DNA of 37,031 nucleotides from UBA3537 sp964219345 (GTDB taxonomy: Bacteria; Bacteroidota; Bacteroidia; Flavobacteriales; Flavobacteriaceae), in assembly GCA_964219345.1 (NCBI GenBank), contig CAXPPN010000040.1, forward strand, positions 1 to 37,031, in the 5' to 3' direction. This document shows positions 24,195 to 34,313 of this stretch, one piece after another. The notes beneath the pieces are model-generated. The model saw only the letters and a list, made by a program, of their open reading frames with translations. It did not search any database and was not told the DNA's origin. How positions within the stretch are numbered: the first letter of the stretch is position 1; every line of letters starts with the position of its first letter. The translations under genes were made by a program, and so were the position numbers.

Positions 24195-26495
24195 ATGAAC
24201 CAAGATTATATAATTCCAGACTTATGGTCCATTATTGAAAAGGGGTTTAAACCAAAAAATGTTGAATCTTCTGAAAGTATTTTTAGTTTAGGTAACGGTG
24301 CTATGGGGCAACGAGCCAATTTTGAAGAAACTTATACAGGTAACACCTTTCAAGGAAGCTACATTGCTGGAGTATATTATCCTGATAAAACAAGAGTAGG
24401 TTGGTGGAAAAATGGTTATCCAGAATATTTTGCTAAAGTTCTAAATGCACCAAACTGGATTGGTATCAATGTAGTTGTTAATGATGTCGTATTAGATTTA
24501 AATACCTGCAAATCAATATCTGACTTTAGGCGCGAATTGAATATGAAAGAAGGTTGGCTATCTCGATCATTTAAGGCAACACTTAGCAATGATGTTCAAG
24601 TTTCTGTAGAAAGTTTACGATTTCTAAGTATTTCTCAAGACGAAATTGGCGCTATACGATATCAAGTTACCCCACTTAATTGTTCGGCCGAAATTAGTTT
24701 TGACCCTTTTTTGGATGGCAATATCACAAATCAAGATAAAAACTGGGATGATCAATTTTGGGAGATTTTATCAATTTCTTCTGAAAATTCTAATGCCTTT
24801 ATTGAAGCAGAAACCATGAAAACTAGGTTTAAGACCTGTACCTTTATGCACCATCAATGTGCTTTAAATGGAAAGCCTGTAGCAATTTCATTTTCTGAAC
24901 AAAAGACCAATTCAAGAATTGGACACACATATTTGATGCATGTTGATCAAGGGTCAACTTTTTCTATAGAAAAAATTGGAGGATATATTTCAGATCGCAA
25001 AAATGATGATGTGCTTAAATCTGCAGCGACTGCAATTCAAATGGCTTCAAAAAAAGGATTTGACACATTGTTAGAGGAGCAAATTCAAGCGTGGGCAAAA
25101 ATATGGCAAATGGCCGATATTACTATCGAAGGTGATGTTAAGGCGCAACAAGCAATTCGCTTTAATATTTTCCAACTCAATCAAACATACCTGGGAACTG
25201 ACCCCCTACTAAATATTGGGCCTAAAGGATTTACCGGTGAAAAATATGGTGGGAGTACCTATTGGGACACAGAAGCATATTGTCTACCATTCTACATGGC
25301 TACAAAATCTCAAAATGTTGCAAAAAGTTTGCTAGAATATCGTTTCCATCATTTGGAAAAAGCTATTGAAAATGCAGAAAAATTAGGATTTAATTCCGGC
25401 GCAGCCTTGTACCCTATGGTGACCATGAATGGCGAAGAATGTCATAATGAATGGGAAATTACTTTTGAAGAAATTCATAGAAATGGCGCCATTGCTTTTG
25501 CTATTTACAATTATCAACGTTACACTGCTGATAAATCCTATACGTATTCAAAAGGAATTTTTGTTTTGATCGCCATCACCCGTTTCTGGTATCAGCGATT
25601 TAATTTTTCAGAACAAAAACAGAAATTTGTTATGCTTGGAGTGACAGGACCAAATGAGTACGAGAATAATGTTAATAATAATTTTTACACAAATTACATT
25701 GCCAAATGGTGCATGGAGTTTACACTCGATACTTTAGAAAGGATAAAAGCTACAAACATAGAAGCATATCGCAGAATTTTAACAAAAACTAAACTAAAAC
25801 AACAGGAGATAGAAGTGATAAAATCAATGTCAAAATCTATTTATTTACCCTATTCAAAAGAACATGGTGTTTATCTACAACAAGATGGATTTTTAGACAA
25901 AAATCTTACTCCTGCATCTGAACTATCTGCTAACGAACGACCAATAAATCAACATTGGTCTTGGGATCGAATATTAAGATCTCCATACATAAAGCAAGCC
26001 GATACTTTGCAAACATTCTATTTCTTTGAGGACGCTTTTACAATTGAAGAATTGGAAAAACATTTTGATTTTTATGAACCCCTTACCGTTCATGAAAGTT
26101 CGCTATCGCCATGTGTTCATAGTATTCAAGCTTCAAAATTGGGACGCATGAATCAAGCGTATGAATTTTACTTACAAACTTCTAGATTAGATTTAGATGA
26201 TTATAACCATGAAGTGCACGAAGGACTTCATATTACCTCAATGGCGGGAACATGGATGAGTATTGTGGAAGGTTTTGGAGGAATGCGTGTCAAAAACAAT
26301 CAGTTGCATTTCTCACCACAAATTCCAAAACAATGGCAGTCTTATTCTTTTAAAGTGAATTTTAGAGAAACTATATTAAAAGTCATTGTTAATCATACAG
26401 AAACAAGTTTCGAGGTTTCTGGAGAAGAGTCTGTGCAAATAATTGTAAATGACCAACCTATGAATGTTAAACCAAACATCTTGATGACCGTGTAA
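24195..26495 (+). CDS. GH65 maltose phosphorylase-type enzyme
   Basis: 766 residues, no signal peptide, so cytoplasmic. The GH65 layout is complete: N-terminal beta-sandwich (about 1-270), helical linker, (alpha/alpha)6 barrel from about 315 and a small C-terminal beta domain. The signature GEECHNEWEITFEEIHRN (residues 413-430) holds the general acid Glu. Other conserved blocks are YWDTEAYCLPF (356-366), GVTGPNEYENNVNNNFYTN and HEGLHITSMAGTW. The likely reaction is maltose + phosphate to glucose + beta-glucose-1-phosphate. Trehalose, kojibiose and nigerose phosphorylases share the family; maltose is inferred from context. The stop overlaps the next ATG by one base (TAATG). Confidence 0.92.
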   Translation: MNQDYIIPDLWSIIEKGFKPKNVESSESIFSLGNGAMGQRANFEETYTGNTFQGSYIAGVYYPDKTRVGWWKNGYPEYFAKVLNAPNWIGINVVVNDVVLDLNTCKSISDFRRELNMKEGWLSRSFKATLSNDVQVSVESLRFLSISQDEIGAIRYQVTPLNCSAEISFDPFLDGNITNQDKNWDDQFWEILSISSENSNAFIEAETMKTRFKTCTFMHHQCALNGKPVAISFSEQKTNSRIGHTYLMHVDQGSTFSIEKIGGYISDRKNDDVLKSAATAIQMASKKGFDTLLEEQIQAWAKIWQMADITIEGDVKAQQAIRFNIFQLNQTYLGTDPLLNIGPKGFTGEKYGGSTYWDTEAYCLPFYMATKSQNVAKSLLEYRFHHLEKAIENAEKLGFNSGAALYPMVTMNGEECHNEWEITFEEIHRNGAIAFAIYNYQRYTADKSYTYSKGIFVLIAITRFWYQRFNFSEQKQKFVMLGVTGPNEYENNVNNNFYTNYIAKWCMEFTLDTLERIKATNIEAYRRILTKTKLKQQEIEVIKSMSKSIYLPYSKEHGVYLQQDGFLDKNLTPASELSANERPINQHWSWDRILRSPYIKQADTLQTFYFFEDAFTIEELEKHFDFYEPLTVHESSLSPCVHSIQASKLGRMNQAYEFYLQTSRLDLDDYNHEVHEGLHITSMAGTWMSIVEGFGGMRVKNNQLHFSPQIPKQWQSYSFKVNFRETILKVIVNHTETSFEVSGEESVQIIVNDQPMNVKPNILMTV

Positions 26496-28420
26496 TGAAC
26501 TCATTCAAAAACAAAATAAGATTATTTCATTTCTGCCTCTTGCTTTTTGTTTTACTTAGTTGCAATTCAAAAACAGATCAAACCCAGGAAATAATCCAAT
26601 CAACATCGCTTCAAGCTGATCAAGTTAAGCCCCCACATTGGTGGATTGGATTTGAGTCTGAAGAGCTTCAATTATTAGTAAAATCTGAGAACATTCAAGA
26701 AATGGAAGTTAGTGTTAGCAAGCCAGGCATTGAAATTGTGCAAGTTCACAATGCTGATAGTCCAAATTATTTGTTTATTGATTTGAAAATTCAAAAAAAT
26801 ACAATTCCTGGAGTTTTTGAATTATTATTTTCTTCAATTGATGGTCAATATTACACTTTGGAATATGAGTTAAAGAAAAAAACAAAATTGGCCTCAGAAT
26901 ATAAAGGCTTTAACTCTGAAGATGCAATATATTTAATCACTCCAGATCGTTTCGCAAATGCAGATCCAGAAAATGACATTCAACCAAATTTACAAGAGCA
27001 AAAAATAAATCGCAAGGATAATTATGCTCGTCATGGAGGCGATATAAAGGGCATTACAGATCATTTAGACTATATAGATGATATGGGATTTACAGCTATT
27101 TGGTCTTGTCCACTTCGAATCAATGACATGAAAAGAGGTTCTTATCATGGGTATGCTATTACAGATCATTATGAGGTTGATCCAAGATTTGGGACTCTCG
27201 ATGAATATAAAACTTTGGTTAAAGAAGCTGATAAACGTGGAATCAAGTTTATTATGGATCAAATTGTCAACCACTGTGGATTGTATCACTGGTGGATGGA
27301 TGATTTACCTTTTAAAGATTGGTTAAATTATCAAGATGATTTTTTATCAGGAAAACCCACAAAATATTCTAACCATCGCCGCACTGTAAATCAAGATATT
27401 TATGCTTCAGAAATCGATAAAAAAGAAATGACGAACGGTTGGTTTGTTGAAACTATGCCAGATTTAAACCATAAAAATCCTTTCATGGCAAAGTTTATCA
27501 CTCAAAATAGTATTTGGTGGATTGAAGAATTAGGTCTAAGTGGAATTAGACAAGACACCTATCCTTATGCAGATAAAGCATTTTTAAGTGATTGGGCAGG
27601 CGCAATAATGAAAGAGTATCCAAATTTTTCAATTGTTGGGGAAGAATGGAGTTTTAATCCATTACTGATTGGATATTGGCAAAATGATCCAAAATCAAAA
27701 CACAACTATGTTTCAAATTTGAGTTCAACTATGGACTTTGCAATGTTGGACAATATTAAAAAAGGGGTTGCCGAAGAAGAAGCATGGGGAAATGGACTTA
27801 TTAAAATATATGATGGATTGGCTAATGATTTTCACTATCCTAATCCAAAAGCTATTATGGCCATGATGGATAACCACGACATGAGCCGAATATATACGGA
27901 ACTAAAAGGCGATATTGTTCAAACAAAAATGGCCTTGAGTACTCTTTTGATGCTACCAAGAATACCTCAAATATACTATGGTACAGAAATTTTGATGCAA
28001 GATTTTGAAAATCCTGGTGACCATGGCCTTATTCGAACAGATTTTCCAGGAGGTTGGGCTGGTGATCAAGTAAATGCTTTCAATGGAGAAGGATTGAATG
28101 AGGATCAAAAAGATATGCAAAACTATTTGAAAACGCTTTTGAATTTTAGAAAAAATAGTGCTGCAATTCATCATGGAAAGACCGTCCATTTTGCACCCAA
28201 TTCGGGAGTATATTTTCTTTTCAGACAAATTGAAGACGATATAGCATTTTTAATTTTGAATAAAAACGAAACCCCAATTTCTGTCGATTTAAATCGTTTA
28301 AAAGAATTAAACTTCAATGGAAAAACATTTCAAAACGTGCTAACAAAAGAAATTTTTATCTGGCAAGATAGCCTAAGATTAGCAAAAAAAGGAAGTTATA
28401 TTTTCAGTTTAGTCCCTTAA
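26495..28420 (+). CDS. GH13 lipoprotein (neopullulanase/cyclomaltodextrinase-like, SusA type)
   Basis: 641 residues. Signal peptide with lipobox VLLSC (Cys23). An N-terminal beta domain (about 45-130, PPHWWIGFESEELQLLV) matches the cyclomaltodextrinase N-terminal type of Bacteroidota. The GH13 barrel starts at about 140 with AIYLITPDRF. Catalytic residues visible: Asp354 (GIRQD), Glu383 (VGEEW) and Asp462 (MMDNHD). It probably hydrolyses maltodextrins, pullulan or cyclodextrins to maltose/panose-size products in the periplasm or on the cell surface. The two-residue PP-HWW start of the N-domain is a good family marker. Next gene is 3 nt away. Confidence 0.93.
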   Translation: MNSFKNKIRLFHFCLLLFVLLSCNSKTDQTQEIIQSTSLQADQVKPPHWWIGFESEELQLLVKSENIQEMEVSVSKPGIEIVQVHNADSPNYLFIDLKIQKNTIPGVFELLFSSIDGQYYTLEYELKKKTKLASEYKGFNSEDAIYLITPDRFANADPENDIQPNLQEQKINRKDNYARHGGDIKGITDHLDYIDDMGFTAIWSCPLRINDMKRGSYHGYAITDHYEVDPRFGTLDEYKTLVKEADKRGIKFIMDQIVNHCGLYHWWMDDLPFKDWLNYQDDFLSGKPTKYSNHRRTVNQDIYASEIDKKEMTNGWFVETMPDLNHKNPFMAKFITQNSIWWIEELGLSGIRQDTYPYADKAFLSDWAGAIMKEYPNFSIVGEEWSFNPLLIGYWQNDPKSKHNYVSNLSSTMDFAMLDNIKKGVAEEEAWGNGLIKIYDGLANDFHYPNPKAIMAMMDNHDMSRIYTELKGDIVQTKMALSTLLMLPRIPQIYYGTEILMQDFENPGDHGLIRTDFPGGWAGDQVNAFNGEGLNEDQKDMQNYLKTLLNFRKNSAAIHHGKTVHFAPNSGVYFLFRQIEDDIAFLILNKNETPISVDLNRLKELNFNGKTFQNVLTKEIFIWQDSLRLAKKGSYIFSLVP

Positions 28421-28423
28421 TAA

Positions 28424-29383
28424 ATGCTTTTAAACAAAACTCATATACTGTTATTTTCTTTAAGTGTAAATATGCTATGGGCATCTTCTTCTTCACTGGA
28501 TTCCATAAAAACCTATTGGATGAATCCTTCACAAAAAATTGAAGGTAACATTAAGCGAATAGAAAAATTTCCATCAAAATATGTTACCCCAAGAAATGTC
28601 GATGTATGGTTTCCAAAAGACTATGACAATACAAAAACGTATAGTGTCTTGTATATGCACGATGGCCAGATGCTATTTGATGCAGATAAAACATGGAATG
28701 GCCAAGAATGGGGTGTTGATGAGCATATGTCAGCACTTCTAAAAACTTCTAAAATTAAAGAGACTATTGTTGTTGGAATTTGGAATGTATACTCAGAACG
28801 TAATGCAAATTATTTTCCTCAAAAAGTTTTTGAAACGTTAGATAAAGAAAATAAAGAAGCACTGAAACGCATGGCAGAAAAAAAGAATCAAGAAACATTT
28901 ATTAATTCCGATGACTACCTCAAATTTATAGTCACCGAATTAAAGCCATACATTGACACCAATTTTTCGACAAAAACATCTCTAAAAGACACTGCCATTA
29001 TGGGTTCCAGTAGAGGAGGCTTGATTTCACTTTATGCCATTTGTGAATACCCTGATGTATTTGGAACTGCAGCTTGTTTGTCTACTCATTGGATTGGCAC
29101 CTATTCTAATTCAGAATCTAATCAAATTCCTTATGCTATTTTAGATTACATGATGGATAACTTACCTTCTCCAACTAATCATAGAATCTATTTTGATTAT
29201 GGGACAAAAACATTAGATGCTCTCTATTTAAATTATCAAAATTTAGTGACTACAGCGCTAGAATATAAATCATACGATAATGAATCAATGGTCAATCTAA
29301 AATTTGATGAACACGAACATGCAGAAAAATTTTGGAATAAAAGATTGGCTACACCCCTCACCTTTTTACTTAAAAACAAATAA
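28424..29383 (+). CDS. Alpha/beta-hydrolase-fold esterase (esterase D/CE1-like)
   Basis: 319 residues. A signal peptide (about 1-20, ending LWASS) points to the periplasm. The fold pattern fits CE1/Fes/esterase D-type hydrolases: NVDVWFPKDYDNTKTYSVLYMHDGQ (about 58-82), then nucleophile elbow GSSRGG with Ser196, and a C-terminal HEHAEKFW that may hold the catalytic His. Similar genes occur in flavobacterial alpha-glucan loci, but the substrate is unknown. Removing acyl groups from modified glucans, or from a sugar product, is a reasonable guess. It lies in the operon with 3-nt gaps on both sides, so co-expression is very likely. Confidence 0.82.
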   Translation: MLLNKTHILLFSLSVNMLWASSSSLDSIKTYWMNPSQKIEGNIKRIEKFPSKYVTPRNVDVWFPKDYDNTKTYSVLYMHDGQMLFDADKTWNGQEWGVDEHMSALLKTSKIKETIVVGIWNVYSERNANYFPQKVFETLDKENKEALKRMAEKKNQETFINSDDYLKFIVTELKPYIDTNFSTKTSLKDTAIMGSSRGGLISLYAICEYPDVFGTAACLSTHWIGTYSNSESNQIPYAILDYMMDNLPSPTNHRIYFDYGTKTLDALYLNYQNLVTTALEYKSYDNESMVNLKFDEHEHAEKFWNKRLATPLTFLLKNK

Positions 29384-29386
29384 CTT

Positions 29387-31768
29387 ATGAATAAATTTTT
29401 AGGTCTCCTTATTTACTTTTCCTTTGGTATTGTTTTCGCACAAAATCCTCATCGAATTTTTGAAAGTGTTGAAATTATAGAAAATCAAAGTCTAGAAATT
29501 AAAGTCAACGACGGTTTATATAAAATTGTCCCCTACACAAAAAATATTGTACAAACTACATTTATCCCAACAGGAGAAACTGAAAAAAAAGAGTCTCATG
29601 CTGTTGTCTTAAAACCAAAACAAATTGATGTTACGTTTAAAGAGGAGGTAAATCATTTTGTTTTACAAACCGATGGAATTGTAATCAAGGTTCAAAAATT
29701 ACCGTTTCAATTACAATATTACTTTAACAATAAGCTAATAATTTCAGAAGCTGAAGGTTATACAAAAAATGACAGTTTAGAGAAAATAAATTTCAATATC
29801 AAATCTAACGAAGTGTTGTACGGCGGAGGAGCTCGAGCATTAGGAATGAATCGAAGAGGACATAGGCTAGAGTTGTATAATAAAGCTCATTATGGCTACG
29901 AAACACACTCCGAACTAATGAATTATACTATACCAATTGTTGTCTCATCACATCGCTATATGCTTCATTTTGACAACGCCCCTATTGGGTATTTAGATTT
30001 GGATAGTGAACAAACTAATCATTTGACTTACGAAACAATCTCAGGACGAAAGACTTACCAAGTGATTGCAACAAACTCATGGCCTGAACTTATTAATCAG
30101 TACACTGATTTAACAGGGAAGCAGCCGATGCTTCCACGTTGGGCGCTTGGAAATTTTGCAAGTCGTTTTGGTTACCACTCACAAGAAGAAGTGGAAAAGA
30201 CCATCAATAAATACATAGATTTAAACGTCCCCATTGATGCTGTGATTTTAGATCTCTACTGGTTTGGTAAAACCATTACTGGAACAATGGGAAATTTAGA
30301 AGTTTACAGAGACTCATTCCCAGATTTTGAAGGTATGATTTCTAGACTAAAAACCAAAGGTGTCAAAACAATAACAATAACAGAGCCATTTGTTTTAACG
30401 ACCTCAAATCGATGGACTGAAGCTGTAGAGAAACAAGTGTTGGCTACGGATGCTTTGGGTAAGCCCTTTACTTATGATTTTTACTTTGGAAATACTGGAT
30501 TGATAGACATCTACAACCCAGAAGGCGCATCATGGTTTTGGTCTATATATAAGGGTTTACGAGCAAAAGGAGTTGTAGGCGTTTGGGGGGACTTAGGAGA
30601 ACCTGAGGTACACCCAACAGCCTTAAAACATTACAACAGAACTGCCGATGAAGTTCATAATATTTATGGACACGACTGGGCAGGTTTGATTCATAGTGGA
30701 TATAAAAAAGATTTTCCTAAAGAACGACCGTTTGTTCTAATGCGAGCTGGATATTCTGGGTCTCAACGTTATGGACTCATTCCTTGGTCTGGAGATGTCA
30801 ATAGAACTTGGGGTGGACTGCAATCTCAGACCGAAATTGCACTTCAAATGGGTCTTCAAGGACTTGGATACATGCACTCGGATTTGGGTGGCTTTGCAGG
30901 CGCTAATTTAGACGATGAACTCTATGTGAGATGGTTGCAATATGGCGTTTTTCAGCCTATTTTTAGACCTCATGCACAAGAAGAAGCCCCAAGTGAACCT
31001 GTTTTTAGATCACAAAAAGCACTCGAATTGTCAAAACAAGCCGTTGATTTGCGCTATGCATTGTTGCCCTATAATTATCACTTAGTTTTTGAAAATAACA
31101 CAAAAGGATTACCGCTTATGAGGCCTCTATTCTTTGAGGATTCTAGAATTGAGATGAACACCATTTCAACCACCTATCTTTGGGGCAATGATTTTTTAAT
31201 TTCTCCGATAACTAAAGCAGGTCAAGAACAACAAAAGGTAGATTTCCCAATAACTGGCAATTGGTATGATTTTTACACCAAACAAAAATTTGAAGGCGGT
31301 AAAACAACATTCATTCAAACCCAAGAAAACTCGATTCCCACATTTGTAAGAGCTGGTGCAATAGTTCCTATGACAAAACCTATTCAGTCTACTGACAATT
31401 ACCAATTAGATCAATTTGAGTTGCATTATTATTTTGATAAAAATGTGCAACATACCCAACGCCTTATTTATAATGATGATGGGGTGCTAGCAAATGCCTA
31501 TGAAAACGGCCATTATGAACTTCTAAAAGTAGATGCTAAACACAATCCTAAAAAAATTCAAATAGAATTTAGTGCAACAAATGGTGTACAATTTCAATCA
31601 ACTATAAAGGAAATTAATCTTGTGCTTTATAATTTGAATAAGGTTCCAAAAAAAGTGTTTTTTAATAATAAAAAAATAAATTATCAATATGATTATTTGA
31701 CTAAAACATGTCAATTAAATTTGACTTGGAATACCTCAAATAAATCAAAAATTAAAATCAAATTTTAA
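29387..31768 (+). CDS. GH31 alpha-glucosidase
   Basis: 793 residues. Signal peptide (1-18, ending VFAQ), N-terminal galactose-mutarotase-like beta domain to about 235, then the GH31 barrel from about 250. Nucleophile Asp402 lies in VWGDLGEP (a variant of the usual WxDxNEP), and acid/base Asp470 in WSGDVNRTWGG. The signatures YWFGK and RAGYSGSQRY are conserved. The C-terminal beta domains (about 610-793) include a DUF5110-like part with NDDG. It should release glucose from the non-reducing ends of maltodextrins in the periplasm, filling the role of SusB in other loci. Alpha-xylosidase or transferase activity cannot be excluded. Confidence 0.92.
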   Translation: MNKFLGLLIYFSFGIVFAQNPHRIFESVEIIENQSLEIKVNDGLYKIVPYTKNIVQTTFIPTGETEKKESHAVVLKPKQIDVTFKEEVNHFVLQTDGIVIKVQKLPFQLQYYFNNKLIISEAEGYTKNDSLEKINFNIKSNEVLYGGGARALGMNRRGHRLELYNKAHYGYETHSELMNYTIPIVVSSHRYMLHFDNAPIGYLDLDSEQTNHLTYETISGRKTYQVIATNSWPELINQYTDLTGKQPMLPRWALGNFASRFGYHSQEEVEKTINKYIDLNVPIDAVILDLYWFGKTITGTMGNLEVYRDSFPDFEGMISRLKTKGVKTITITEPFVLTTSNRWTEAVEKQVLATDALGKPFTYDFYFGNTGLIDIYNPEGASWFWSIYKGLRAKGVVGVWGDLGEPEVHPTALKHYNRTADEVHNIYGHDWAGLIHSGYKKDFPKERPFVLMRAGYSGSQRYGLIPWSGDVNRTWGGLQSQTEIALQMGLQGLGYMHSDLGGFAGANLDDELYVRWLQYGVFQPIFRPHAQEEAPSEPVFRSQKALELSKQAVDLRYALLPYNYHLVFENNTKGLPLMRPLFFEDSRIEMNTISTTYLWGNDFLISPITKAGQEQQKVDFPITGNWYDFYTKQKFEGGKTTFIQTQENSIPTFVRAGAIVPMTKPIQSTDNYQLDQFELHYYFDKNVQHTQRLIYNDDGVLANAYENGHYELLKVDAKHNPKKIQIEFSATNGVQFQSTIKEINLVLYNLNKVPKKVFFNNKKINYQYDYLTKTCQLNLTWNTSNKSKIKIKF

Positions 31769-31779
31769 ATTCAATAAAA

Positions 31780-33201
31780 ATGAAAAAATTAAGTATCATA
31801 CTAGCCCTTGTTTTTGTGTTCGGTTCATGTAAACAATCTTCAAAAACAGCAGTAAGTTCAAACAAACAATCTTACACACCTATTAGTAAAGCTGATATGG
31901 AAAATGCTGTAATTTATGAAGTTAACATCCGTCAATATTCAGAATCAGGATCATTTAATGACTTTACAAAAGATATTCCACAGCTTAAAGAACTTGGTGT
32001 TAAAATTATATGGGTAATGCCTATTTTCCCAATTTCAGAAACCAAACGCAAAGCTACAGGTGGCGATTTTGCTTATCTTATTGAAGATGAAACAGAACGC
32101 AACAAAATGCTTGGAAGTTATTATGCAGTTTCAGATTTCACGAAAGTCAACCCAGAATTTGGTACAATTGATGATTTTCGCCATATGATTAAAACTGCAC
32201 ATGATAACGGTATGTTTGTCATTTTAGATTGGGTGCCAAATCATACTGGATGGGATCATAACTGGCTCACTACGAATCCAGAATATTATACTCAAAATGA
32301 AAATGGAGAGGTTATCGACCCTATCAATCCAGATACGGGTGAGTCTTGGGGATGGGCAGATGTTGCTGATCTAAATTACGACAATAAAGAGATGCGTAAA
32401 GAAATGATTAAAGACATGCTCTATTGGGTAAAAGAGGAAGACGTGGATGGTTTTAGATGTGATGTTGCAAGTGCTGTACCCTTAGATTTCTGGGAAAATG
32501 CTATTCCAAAGCTCCGCTCAGAAAAAAGCTTATTTATGTTAGCAGAGGCCGATCAACCTGATCTTTTGAAAGGAAATGATTTATTTGATATGGCATATGG
32601 TTGGGAACGCCATCATATTTTTAATCAAATGGCAACATCAGAAAATGCTATACAACTATGGGATGACGTATTTAAAAAAGATACAGGAAGGTACGAAAAT
32701 GATGATATATTGATGAATTTTGTTACAAATCATGATGAAAACTCATGGAATGGGACAATAAAAGAACGAATGAGAGATGCCTCCGAACTTCTCACAGCTC
32801 TTAGTTTTGTTGTACCAGGCATGCCTTTAATTTATTCTGGACAAGAATATGATTTGGACCACAGATTACTATTTTTTGAGAAAGATCAAATCCCGCATAC
32901 CAAAAAAACAATGTGGCCTTTGCTCGAAAAATTAGGACAACTTAAAAATTCGAGCCCAGCTCTAAATGGCGGAAAAAGTGCCGCAGCATACAAAAAAATT
33001 GACCAGGATAATTCTAAAGTTTTGGCATTTAAAAGAGAAAAAGGTGGGCAAACGGTTACTTTTTTGGGTAATTTTTCTTCCACAAATGAACAGCTTAAAA
33101 ACCCGTCTGTTGGCGCAGTAGACTATGCTTCTGAAAAAATAGAATTGTCAAAAAATATAACTTTAAAACCTTGGGGTTTTAGAATTCTTATCGAAAAATA
33201 A
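31780..33201 (+). CDS. GH13 alpha-amylase-family lipoprotein
   Basis: 473 residues. Lipobox VFGSC (Cys17). A compact GH13 without accessory modules: VIYEVNIRQYSESGSFNDF (about 44-62) begins the barrel, and ILDWVPNHTGWDH (about 148-160) is conserved region I. Catalytic residues: Asp228 (DGFRCD), Glu256 (MLAEAD) and Asp319 (VTNHDENSW). Short C-terminal beta domain (about 400-473). It probably cuts maltodextrins at the cell surface or in the periplasm. It is distinct from the two other GH13 proteins in the locus in length and in region III. It follows GH31 after 11 nt. Confidence 0.93.
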   Translation: MKKLSIILALVFVFGSCKQSSKTAVSSNKQSYTPISKADMENAVIYEVNIRQYSESGSFNDFTKDIPQLKELGVKIIWVMPIFPISETKRKATGGDFAYLIEDETERNKMLGSYYAVSDFTKVNPEFGTIDDFRHMIKTAHDNGMFVILDWVPNHTGWDHNWLTTNPEYYTQNENGEVIDPINPDTGESWGWADVADLNYDNKEMRKEMIKDMLYWVKEEDVDGFRCDVASAVPLDFWENAIPKLRSEKSLFMLAEADQPDLLKGNDLFDMAYGWERHHIFNQMATSENAIQLWDDVFKKDTGRYENDDILMNFVTNHDENSWNGTIKERMRDASELLTALSFVVPGMPLIYSGQEYDLDHRLLFFEKDQIPHTKKTMWPLLEKLGQLKNSSPALNGGKSAAAYKKIDQDNSKVLAFKREKGGQTVTFLGNFSSTNEQLKNPSVGAVDYASEKIELSKNITLKPWGFRILIEK

Positions 33202-33221
33202 TATTTCATTAAATTGTTTTA

Positions 33222-34313
33222 TTGAAAAATTTAAAATATAAAATATTAGCTTTTAGCGTAATTTTGATTTGCTGTAGATGTTCTGAAAATGATGTGAATC
33301 AAACTTCAAATGGGAATAATGAAAGTGAATTTATTTCAGCTGTTGATATTTCTTCGTATCCCAAAATTGAATTAAGCAACCCAGTTTTTAAGGATAATAA
33401 TGGTGTTACAATCTCTTTTTTGGAATTTTTAAAATCTAAGGGAATCAATACCATTAGAATTCGATTATGGGTAAATCCAATAGATGAACATTCTAGTCTT
33501 TCTGAAGTAAAGTCATTTTCCGAAACTTTAAAATCTATGGGGTTCAAAATTTATCTAACATTACATTATTCAGACACTTGGGCGGATCCTGGGCATCAAG
33601 TTACCCCATCGGAGTGGCAGAATGTCTCATATGATACATTGAAAGATTTTGTTTACAATTACACAAAAATGGTAGTACAGCAAATAAACCCAGAGATCAT
33701 TCAAATTGGAAATGAAATTAATAATGGATTACTTCATCCAGAAGGCCATAGATATTCTGAACCAAATCAGTTTTTAGACCTTTTAAATGAAGGTATTCGA
33801 GCTGTTAGAGATTACTCTACTAACTCAACAAAAATAATGTTACACTATGCAGGACACCAAGGAGCTGATATGTTTTTTAATGATGTTAAAGACTTAGATT
33901 ATGATATAATTGGTATTTCATATTATCCTATTTGGCATGGTAAATCTTTATCGCAGTTAGAACAAAACTTAAGCGAGCTAAAATCATTGTACAACAAAGA
34001 AATTATGATTGCCGAAACAGCCTATCCTTTTACATTAGAATGGAATGATTGGACAAATAACATTGTCGGTCTTGAAAATCAACTGATTTTACCAGAATTT
34101 CCAGCTACTCCACAAGGTCAAAAAGACTTCGTAGAACAACTAAAAACAATGATGACAAATCTTGATGGTGGTATAGGTTTATCTTACTGGGGCGCAGAAC
34201 TAGTTGCATGGAATGGTGAAGAATCAATAGAGGGTTCACCATGGGAAAATCAAGCTTTATTTGATTTTAACAATGAGGCGCTCCCTGTCATAGATGTGTT
34301 TAAAATTCATTAA
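33222..34313 (+). CDS. GH53 endo-beta-1,4-galactanase lipoprotein
   Basis: 363 residues from a TTG start at 33222. No in-frame ATG exists between the upstream stop and the signal peptide, and the next in-frame Met is near residue 106. Signal peptide with Cys residues at 17, 18 and 20 (VILICCRCSEN), consistent with a lipoprotein. GH53 hallmarks: IRIRLWVNP (78-86), HYSDTWADPG (115-124), acid/base Glu165 (QIGNEINNG) and nucleophile Glu265 (IAETAYP). The family cuts beta-1,4-galactan or type I arabinogalactan. Such activity is unexpected in an alpha-glucan locus. It is 20 nt after the GH13 gene and no terminator was seen before it. Confidence 0.92.
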   Translation: MKNLKYKILAFSVILICCRCSENDVNQTSNGNNESEFISAVDISSYPKIELSNPVFKDNNGVTISFLEFLKSKGINTIRIRLWVNPIDEHSSLSEVKSFSETLKSMGFKIYLTLHYSDTWADPGHQVTPSEWQNVSYDTLKDFVYNYTKMVVQQINPEIIQIGNEINNGLLHPEGHRYSEPNQFLDLLNEGIRAVRDYSTNSTKIMLHYAGHQGADMFFNDVKDLDYDIIGISYYPIWHGKSLSQLEQNLSELKSLYNKEIMIAETAYPFTLEWNDWTNNIVGLENQLILPEFPATPQGQKDFVEQLKTMMTNLDGGIGLSYWGAELVAWNGEESIEGSPWENQALFDFNNEALPVIDVFKIH

